Shown here piece after piece: positions 1 to 4,697 of a DNA stretch of 6,459 nucleotides. How positions within the stretch are numbered: the first letter of the stretch is position 1; each line of letters starts with the position of its first letter. The notes beneath the pieces are model-generated. The model worked only from the letters and a program-made list of their open reading frames with translations. It did not search any database and had not been told where the DNA came from. The DNA is taken from assembly GCA_002746235.1 (NCBI GenBank), contig NVWJ01000002.1, forward strand, positions 277,693 through 284,151, in the 5' to 3' direction. The translations under genes and the position numbers were made by a program. The stretch comes from Planctomycetota bacterium (GTDB lineage Bacteria > Planctomycetota > UBA1135).

Positions 1-345
1 CCAGAGGTCGAAGTCGGCGGCATGCTTGGTTACGACGACACAGAAGTCGGCGCTAGCTCCAGCACCACCTGGACCATCGATGCCTACGGTCGTTACTACT
101 TTGACAACCGCTCGCGCATCCGCACTTGGGCCCAGGTCTTTGCTGGTATCGGTAACCAGGACAACGGCGCCACCGATGACGATCTCACCGAGTATGGTGT
201 AGGCATTGGTATCTCCGACATGATTTCCGAAGGCACCTCCTTCGATCTCGGTTTGGATTACCGCATGCAGTCCTTCGATAAGTCCAATGTCGATGAAAGC
301 GGAATCTTCCTTACCGCCTTCTTCTCCGTGTTCTACGGAGGCTAA
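1..345 (+). CDS. Outer-membrane beta-barrel protein, C-terminal part (5' end outside window)
   Basis: The reading frame is open from base 1 and ends in TAA, giving 114 visible residues; the true start lies upstream. The visible part alternates short amphipathic strands with Gly/Asp/Ser-rich turns, for example 'IDAYGRYYFDN', 'TWAQVFAGIG', 'EYGVGIGISDM', 'SFDLGLDYRMQSF' and 'GIFLTAFFSVFY'. Aromatic residues mark strand ends, which is the pattern of a small outer-membrane beta-barrel (OmpA/OmpW/porin-like fold). It would sit in the outer membrane as a structural protein or pore; no substrate can be read from this fragment. The C-terminus is aromatic but finishes FYGG rather than on the single terminal Phe/Trp usual for BAM-folded barrels. 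An intrinsic terminator follows 16 bp after the stop, so it ends its transcription unit. The barrel assignment rests on strand pattern, not on a named family. Confidence 0.72.
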   Translation, partial: PEVEVGGMLGYDDTEVGASSSTTWTIDAYGRYYFDNRSRIRTWAQVFAGIGNQDNGATDDDLTEYGVGIGISDMISEGTSFDLGLDYRMQSFDKSNVDESGIFLTAFFSVFYGG

Positions 346-361
346 GCAGTTTTTGCTTTGC

Positions 362-395
362 GGGGTGGCCGACACATGTCGGCCACCCCTTTTTT
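362..395 (+). terminator. Intrinsic (rho-independent) terminator of the beta-barrel gene
   Basis: A perfect 12-bp GC-rich stem (ggggtggccgac at 362-373 and gtcggccacccc at 378-389) encloses the four-base loop acat and is followed by six T residues (390-395). It starts 16 bp after the stop at 345 and isolates the barrel gene from the acyltransferase gene. On the other strand there is no comparable T-tract immediately after the stem, so it is oriented for + transcripts. Confidence 0.93.
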
Positions 396-427
396 CATGC
401 CCGTGCCTCAGCCACGCCCCAATCCTC

Positions 428-433
428 TAAACT
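428..433 (+). promoter_or_regulatory. Possible -10 element for the acyltransferase gene
   Basis: TAAACT (4 of 6 matches to TATAAT) lies 9 bp before the ATG at 443, in the space after the terminator where a new promoter is needed. No Shine-Dalgarno is visible before this ATG, so transcription starting at or just before the ATG (a leaderless mRNA) would fit. No convincing -35 box is seen 16-18 bp upstream. This is a weak call. Confidence 0.25.
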
Positions 434-442
434 AAGCCGCAC

Positions 443-1426
443 ATGTTTGGCCTCTACCGTTTCGCACTCGCCTTTTTGGTGGTGTTGGCGCATTTGTGGC
501 CAGACTTCAATAACTACTCCGGCGTATATGCGGTGTTCGGCTTTTATGCACTTTCCGGATACCTCATGGCCCTTGTTTTGGATCGCCGATATGGCCACAG
601 TTTGGGAGGAACGGTGCGCTTTCTCTGCAATCGATTCCTTCGTTTATTCCCACCCTATTGGGCAACCCTACTCCTCGCCTTTTGGGTCATAAGCTCTTGG
701 CCTGAAACCAGTCAGTCGATTAATAAATCCATGACCATGCCTACTGAGTTCGGCGGCTGGTTATCAAATGCCTTCCTGTTTGGACTGAACGGGGCCAAGC
801 ACCGCCTGGTTCCACCGGCTTGGTCGCTAGATGTAGAGCTATGTTTCTACATCTTCATGGGACTTTTCTTGACCCGCAACAAGTGGATTGCCAAGTACTG
901 GGCATGGGCTTCGGTGGCTATTCATGTGGTGCTGCTGATTATGGATGCCGATTTAGGCGAGCGGTATTTTCCACTCTGGGCTGCCTCCCTACCATTCTCC
1001 ATTGGCGCTTGCATTTACCATTTCAACCTTGGTGACCGGTTTACCCATCGCAAGCATCTCTATTGGGCTCCGATTCTATTTTTCTTGAACGTCACGATTG
1101 CGCCAGACACCAACAAGACTGGCTTTTACCTTTCTTTGTTAAGCGCCGCCTACCTCATTATGGTTTTGCGCCAAGTAAACCCTAAAAGGGTTTCCGCGAA
1201 GCTTCAAAAGTGGGATGAGTTTCTTGGCAATCTCTCCTACCCAGTTTTTCTCGCCCATTGGCCGATTGCAGCCTTCACGATACAGATGGGTTGGGCTGAT
1301 CACAAAGGTGGTTGGCTGCTGCTTTGCGCCATGCTGCCAACCTTAGTCTTCGCGATCCTGATCCATTATTGGATTGAAGTACCGGTGGAAATTCTACGGC
1401 GTCGCATTCGCTCGAATTCCAAATAG
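443..1426 (+). CDS. Membrane acyltransferase, acyltransferase-3 (OafA/YrhL-like) family
   Basis: A 327-residue polytopic inner-membrane protein with the family's landmarks in order: 'YRFALAFLVVLAHL' (5-18) holding the conserved Arg6 and His17, 'GFYALSGYLM' (33-42), 'RFLRLFPPYW' (64-73), 'PPAWSLDVELCFY' (124-136) with Glu132, 'LGNLSYPVFLAHWP' (261-274), and a basic C-terminal tail after 'HYWIEVP'. In this family the conserved Arg/His pair lies near the membrane and acyl groups (often acetyl) are moved onto sugars of surface or secreted glycans, or onto small molecules. The acceptor here cannot be told. Length is slightly below the usual 340-400 residues, but no core motif is missing and no SGNH domain is attached. 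The start is chosen because the first motif begins almost at once, as is typical. It lies between a terminator and a lipoprotein propeller gene 24 bp downstream, suggesting a two-gene envelope unit. Family assignment is strong; substrate unknown. Confidence 0.93.
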   Translation: MFGLYRFALAFLVVLAHLWPDFNNYSGVYAVFGFYALSGYLMALVLDRRYGHSLGGTVRFLCNRFLRLFPPYWATLLLAFWVISSWPETSQSINKSMTMPTEFGGWLSNAFLFGLNGAKHRLVPPAWSLDVELCFYIFMGLFLTRNKWIAKYWAWASVAIHVVLLIMDADLGERYFPLWAASLPFSIGACIYHFNLGDRFTHRKHLYWAPILFFLNVTIAPDTNKTGFYLSLLSAAYLIMVLRQVNPKRVSAKLQKWDEFLGNLSYPVFLAHWPIAAFTIQMGWADHKGGWLLLCAMLPTLVFAILIHYWIEVPVEILRRRIRSNSK

Positions 1427-1427
1427 A

Positions 1428-1445
1428 AGGACTCTTTAGAATCCT
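1428..1445 (+). promoter_or_regulatory. Short inverted repeat overlapping a -10-like TAGAAT
   Basis: The stretch aggactctttagaatcct is an inverted repeat (AGGA-c-TCT / AGA-a-TCCT, seven of eight positions paired) filling most of the 24-bp gap between the acyltransferase stop and the next ATG. It contains TAGAAT (1437-1442; 5 of 6 matches to TATAAT), 8 bp before ATG 1451. It could be an operator with an internal promoter or a chance palindrome. No good -35 box is seen upstream. Confidence 0.25.
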
Positions 1446-1450
1446 AGGTG

Positions 1451-2662
1451 ATGAGGCTGTTCTCCCCTACTCTTCTGGTCAAGCTTAGCTCTACGACTCT
1501 GTGCCTATTTGCCAGTTGCGGAGGTACCGACAAACCGACACGGGAACAACAATTACCCACTTATGATTTAGAAACCCAGGATCTCCAAGCGCTGCAAGCC
1601 CTGGGCTATGTCGATTATGTAGAGAGCGCTGGGAGTAGCCGTACTAGCGGCGCAGTGATTCACCATGCCAGTGCCATTCAGGAAGGCGTTAACCTTTTCA
1701 GTATCCATAGCCCCTGTGAGGCACGATTAATCGATAACCAGGGAAAGATTTTGCATTCGTGGAGCCGTGATGGCCTAACTTGGGGACATGTCGAGCTACT
1801 CCCTGATGGCTCTATTGTGGTACCCACCAAGGAGGAGGATGGATCCTTCTTAGTGAAACTCAACTGGGAGAACGAATTGGTGTGGCGGCGCCCGGTTGCA
1901 GCGCATCACGATGTAGAGGCTCTTCCAGATGGCAGCCTGTCTACGCTTAGCTTTCAATGGCGCAAAGTGCCGTCGATCTCCACTGAGGCTGAAATACGCG
2001 ATGAACTGATTGTTCAAATGAATGCCATGGGCGAGGTGCTGTCTGAATTCTCTTTAGTCGATCTTTTGGATTCCTCTCCAAACTGGACCTGGGAAATGGT
2101 GGAACCGCGTCAACACTCTCGAGATAAGAGAATCGTGGACTTACTGCATTCCAACAGCGTGGCCTGGATGCAGCCAGGGTGGGAAGCGCTCAACCCTCTT
2201 TTTGCACAGGGCAACGTCATGATTTCTATGCGCCATCAAAACCGCGTGGTCATTTTGCGACCGCAAACGGGAGAACTCCTGTGGCAATACGGACGCGGCG
2301 AAATCTTAGGCCAACACGATGCCACGATTTTGGAGAATGGCAACATTTTGATCTTTGATAATGGTTTGAGCCGTGGCTGGAGTCGAGCCATTGAAGTGAA
2401 TCCAAGCACCAAAGAGATTGTGTGGCAGTGGGCAGCTCCAGAGAAAAAGGCTTTCTATACCGCCGGCCGCGGTGTTGCCCAGCGCTTAAAAAACGGCAAC
2501 ACACTGCTCTTGGAATCCGACCGCGGCCATGCAATAGAGGTCACCTCAGAGGGCAAAGTGGTTTGGGAATATTTCCAACCGAGTGAAAGCGGGAATATTT
2601 CCACCTTGGTGCGCATGAAACGGTATCCGCGAAGTTTCTTAGGAAACCTACTTAGTCAGTAA
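1451..2662 (+). CDS. Exported lipoprotein, arylsulfotransferase (ASST)-like beta-propeller
   Basis: A 403-residue secreted protein, numbered from ATG 1451; GTG at 1448 would add one residue. The N-terminus is a lipoprotein signal with lipobox L-F-A-S-Cys23 (Phe at -3 is unusual), so it is probably membrane-anchored outside the cytoplasm. Next come a linker and 'DLQALQALGYVDY' (44-56). The body is built of repeated blades, each with a turn such as 'LPDGS' or 'ENGN' and then a strand such as 'GKILHSW' (98-104), 'ENELVWRR' (140-147), 'QTGELLWQYG' (272-281), 'TKEIVWQW' (320-327) and 'GKVVWEYF' (368-375). Typical ASST signatures are 'HHDVEALPDG' (152-161), 'LHSNSV' (232-237), 'RHQNRVVI' (261-268) and 'GQHDATILENGN' (287-298). 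Family members use histidines to move sulfate between phenolic esters; His152/153, His233, His262 and His289 are candidates. It may instead be a non-catalytic propeller. The preceding acyltransferase is probably cotranscribed. No terminator follows; its end overlaps the opposing FecR gene. Confidence 0.82.
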   Translation: MRLFSPTLLVKLSSTTLCLFASCGGTDKPTREQQLPTYDLETQDLQALQALGYVDYVESAGSSRTSGAVIHHASAIQEGVNLFSIHSPCEARLIDNQGKILHSWSRDGLTWGHVELLPDGSIVVPTKEEDGSFLVKLNWENELVWRRPVAAHHDVEALPDGSLSTLSFQWRKVPSISTEAEIRDELIVQMNAMGEVLSEFSLVDLLDSSPNWTWEMVEPRQHSRDKRIVDLLHSNSVAWMQPGWEALNPLFAQGNVMISMRHQNRVVILRPQTGELLWQYGRGEILGQHDATILENGNILIFDNGLSRGWSRAIEVNPSTKEIVWQWAAPEKKAFYTAGRGVAQRLKNGNTLLLESDRGHAIEVTSEGKVVWEYFQPSESGNISTLVRMKRYPRSFLGNLLSQ

Positions 2663-3353
2663 GGGCGCGGCCTTGGCTCAACCTCAGGACATCGCCCGGA
2701 GCAAGGCGGATGGACTGGCCGCCGCCGACAAACTGAACGGCGCCAAGTTGGACCGAGATTTCTCCATTGCCGATGGCATCGATTTCAATGCGGTATTGGC
2801 AACCGAGATCCCAGACCTCAAACCATGGGGTTTCGACCAGGAAGGCACGCGCTGGTGCAATCACCCAAACTTCCATTTCGCCTTGCAGAAGTTCTAAGCG
2901 AAAGCGTCCGTCACCGAAGGCATCGAGTGGTGGCTTAATGCGAAGTCGGCCGTTTGGGCCTAGACGCACTTCCCCAACATCGGCAATGCTCAGTTCGATT
3001 TCGTCTTCCGCATTGGTCTCGATGAGGGTGTCGAAATCGAGCGATGCGCCGACCATCCACCCTTCCTGCACTTGAATCACCCCAGCCAAGTCATTCCAGC
3101 GGAAAGGACTACTTGGTTGCGTGGTGAACTGCACCAACCACAACATGCCAACCACCAAAAGACTGGCAGCTGCAACGATGCCCGTGAGACTGCGCCAACC
3201 CAATCCAACCACACGTTTTCGTGCCGGTGGCATGTTCATGACAGGTAGTTCTCCGCACCAACGCAGACCTTGCAGATCTTGCTCGAGAGACAGCAGGAGT
3301 CCATCGTCCGCGGATGGTTCGGTGCTTGGATCAAACAGATAGAGTTCGTTCAC
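2652..3353 (-). CDS. FecR-family membrane protein, putative regulator of the adjacent ECF sigma factor
   Basis: A 233-residue single-pass protein starting with GTG. Residues 1-55 are a short cytoplasmic part with an acidic helix ('DDGLLLSLEQDLQGL', 16-30) and a basic patch ('RKRVVG') before one membrane segment, about 56-76. The periplasmic part (about 97-230) is a FecR-type beta domain: 'EVRLGPNGRLRI' (128-139), 'RLELLQGEMEVWV' (152-164), 'FLVETPWFEVWDLGCQYRI' (171-189), 'EISVQLGAVQF' (198-208) and 'IRLAPGDVLRL' (215-225). FecR proteins carry a periplasmic signal to a partner sigma factor, as anti-sigma or co-activator. No HxxxCxxC zinc anti-sigma motif is present; Cys33 stands alone in the cytoplasmic part. 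The gene is last in the operon: GTG overlaps the sigma factor's TGA (GTGA, 3350-3353), and its end overlaps the convergent propeller gene by 11 bp. No TonB-dependent receptor is next to it, so an iron role is not implied. The family is clear; the signal is unknown. Confidence 0.88.
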   Translation of the reverse strand: MNELYLFDPSTEPSADDGLLLSLEQDLQGLRWCGELPVMNMPPARKRVVGLGWRSLTGIVAAASLLVVGMLWLVQFTTQPSSPFRWNDLAGVIQVQEGWMVGASLDFDTLIETNAEDEIELSIADVGEVRLGPNGRLRIKPPLDAFGDGRFRLELLQGEMEVWVIAPARAFLVETPWFEVWDLGCQYRIEIDAIGNGEISVQLGAVQFVGGGQSIRLAPGDVLRLSQGRALTD

Positions 3354-3889
3354 GGATATCCCTCCCGGCCCAAGTTTTCACGCAGTATTTTCATGCCGCG
3401 GCTCAGGTTGACGCGGACCGAAGCCTCGGTCATGCCTGTCGCTAGCGCAATCGATGCACTACCAAAGCCTTCCAGCAAACGCAGGGCCAAACTCACTCGA
3501 TAGGCTTCCGGCAGTTGATGAATATGGCGCAACAAATACGCTGCTGAAATTCCGTCGGACTCTCTGGCGCGCAATAACTCGGGTTGCGACAAGGAGATTT
3601 CCTGATGGCTGCGTTTTGTGTAATTACGCCGCCCCAGATTCCGTGCAATTCCAAACATCCACGGCAGAGGTTCCGCAGTTTGTTGCAAGGCAGGCAAACC
3701 ACGCCACGCGGCAAGCATGGTCTCTTGCAGGAGGTCGTCGACATCGCTTGGCGTGACGTAGGCCAATAAACAAGCGTTTAGTTTGGCGGCGTGGCGTTGC
3801 ATCAGTGCGGTGAAGGCAATCCGGTCGCCGGCGCGAGCTTTTAAAACTAGCGCTAAGTCGGCGACCGGAATGGTTTCAGGAGGAGGCAA
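3350..3889 (-). CDS. ECF (extracytoplasmic function) RNA polymerase sigma factor
   Basis: A 179-residue sigma-70 family protein reduced to regions 2 and 4, the ECF architecture. Region 2 spans about 11-93: 'LVLKARAGDRIAFTALM' (14-30), the core-binding acidic helix 'DVDDLLQETMLAAWRGL' (49-65), and 'LPWMFGIARNLGRRN' (75-89), which melts and reads the -10. Region 4 spans about 124-174: 'LPEAYRVSLALRLLEGFG' (126-143), then the helix-turn-helix 'MTEASVRVNLSRGMKILREN' (153-172), which reads the -35. The start is TTG at 3889: an in-frame stop 12 bp upstream (3899-3901) and the absence of ATG or GTG before region 2 leave no better choice. The start lies 14 bp inside the end of the upstream exported-protein gene, and the stop overlaps the FecR gene, so translation of all three is probably coupled. 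It should direct RNA polymerase to a regulon held in check by the FecR protein. No C-terminal extension is present. Target promoters are unknown. Confidence 0.93.
   Translation of the reverse strand: MPPPETIPVADLALVLKARAGDRIAFTALMQRHAAKLNACLLAYVTPSDVDDLLQETMLAAWRGLPALQQTAEPLPWMFGIARNLGRRNYTKRSHQEISLSQPELLRARESDGISAAYLLRHIHQLPEAYRVSLALRLLEGFGSASIALATGMTEASVRVNLSRGMKILRENLGREGYP
3361..3365 (-). promoter_or_regulatory. Shine-Dalgarno of the FecR gene
   Basis: On the minus strand GGAGG, within GGGAGGG, lies inside the last codons of the sigma-factor gene, 7 nt before the GTG at 3353. Good spacing supports GTG as the start and shows that this gene can recruit ribosomes itself as well as by coupling. 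Confidence 0.75.
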
Positions 3890-4604
3890 TCTGTTTGCTC
3901 AAGTGAGAGACCAGCTCATCATAGGTGTCAACGTTGTAAATGCGCTTGGCACAAACCAGGATGTTCTTGCTCAGGCGGCCTTGATCGGGACCCGCCAATT
4001 TTGCAGCCGACAGAAAGTACTCACCGGTTCTTTGGTTCGTTCTATCCGATCCCCACAAAGCCAAAGCCATACCAAGGTGCATGGCAGCACTGGCCTTCTC
4101 CCATGCGGCTGCTTTTTCCAACTCGGCTTCGCCATTGCCTAAATGAGGAACGTATTCTTCCCTCCACTCCAGCTGACGCAATGCGCCGAGTGCAAAGCCA
4201 AGATCAAACAAGCGTGGGGCGGTGCGCTCTTCGGTTGCCACCTTGTCGTAGATATGCGGCGCTAAAGCCCGTGCACGCAACATGGAGACCAGGCTTTCTG
4301 AGGCAAGCTTGCGTTCCATTGCGCTCAACTTTTTCCGATTCTGCGAAAACCCGCTGACATAAATCACTGCGCGGCGGATAGATTCCATACGCACCATGGC
4401 ATCGTCATTGGAATCCAAAATCTTGGCGAGATCATGATTCAGCAACGCCAAATCGTATTGGGTATCGGCTTCAAAGGCGCCAGCTTTCCATGGCAAACTT
4501 GCGGCGTCGCCAATATCAAAGGGCTGGCAAATCGCTGGCGGACCTTCCCGGTCCAAATCGACTCCGCCGTGTGCGGCGAGCGTGAGTGCAAGAGCTAAAA
4601 ACAT
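3876..4604 (-). CDS. Exported protein of unknown function, first gene of the ECF/FecR operon
   Basis: I do not recognise a family. The protein has 242 residues and begins with a short hydrophobic stretch, 'MFLALALTLAAHGG', that looks like a signal peptide although its n-region lacks Lys/Arg; cleavage near residue 12-14 is a guess. A Pro/Cys segment follows, 'GPPAICQPFDIG' (21-32) and 'SLPW' (36-39). The rest is mainly helical, with 'ASESLVSMLRARALAP' (101-116), 'LFDLGFALGALRQLEW' (132-147) and 'ELEKAAAWEKASAAMHLGMA' (161-180) resembling stacked helical repeats (TPR-like, unproven). There are only two cysteines, Cys26 and Cys218, which could pair in the periplasm. The start is supported by GGAGG four bases upstream of ATG, but that Shine-Dalgarno is buried in a long hairpin. 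The 3' end overlaps the sigma gene by 14 bp. Its place suggests a periplasmic sensor or modulator for the FecR protein, or a target of the system; this is inference from position only. Confidence 0.8.
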   Translation of the reverse strand: MFLALALTLAAHGGVDLDREGPPAICQPFDIGDAASLPWKAGAFEADTQYDLALLNHDLAKILDSNDDAMVRMESIRRAVIYVSGFSQNRKKLSAMERKLASESLVSMLRARALAPHIYDKVATEERTAPRLFDLGFALGALRQLEWREEYVPHLGNGEAELEKAAAWEKASAAMHLGMALALWGSDRTNQRTGEYFLSAAKLAGPDQGRLSKNILVCAKRIYNVDTYDELVSHLSKQIASS

Positions 4605-4605
4605 G

Positions 4606-4670
4606 AAACCTCCAGGTGCTGGGTTACGAGGGAGACGATGGTCTCCGTAATCCTGTGCACCTAGAGGTTT
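4606..4670 (-). promoter_or_regulatory. Long 5'-leader hairpin sequestering the Shine-Dalgarno of the ECF operon
   Basis: On the minus strand AAACCTCTAGGTGC (4670-4657) pairs with GCACCTGGAGGTTT (4619-4606): 14 consecutive pairs, one of them U-G. Inside are a small 3x1 internal loop, GG/CC, one A-C mismatch, UUAC/GUAA, a 3-nt bulge (CUC), a 6-bp stem GGAGAC/GUCUCC (4646-4641 and 4636-4631) and the loop CAUC (4640-4637). About 26 pairs are possible in total. The GGAGG ribosome-binding site (4613-4609) is wholly inside the outer stem, and the stem ends one base before the ATG. No T-tract follows on the minus strand, so it is a poor terminator for the aldehyde dehydrogenase gene. It better fits translational control, such as a thermosensor, ligand- or protein-binding leader, or sRNA target. 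It resembles no riboswitch class that I recognise. Confidence 0.72.
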
Positions 4671-4697
4671 GTTTGTTAACAGCGAATCTTTAAATCT

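Noticed and set aside
2652..3889. Iron-citrate FecIR system
   Set aside because: No TonB-dependent receptor or iron transport gene is present, and the FecR domain alone does not indicate iron as the signal.
3783..4357. Plus-strand frames opposite the exported-protein and sigma genes
   Set aside because: The translations look like low-complexity antisense products without motifs, while the minus-strand frames form a coherent overlapping operon.
4606..4680. The long hairpin read as an intrinsic terminator
   Set aside because: For minus transcripts no U-run follows the stem. For plus transcripts a T-rich stretch (tttgtttgtt) does follow, but no plus-strand gene lies upstream that would need it; it might stop antisense readthrough at most.
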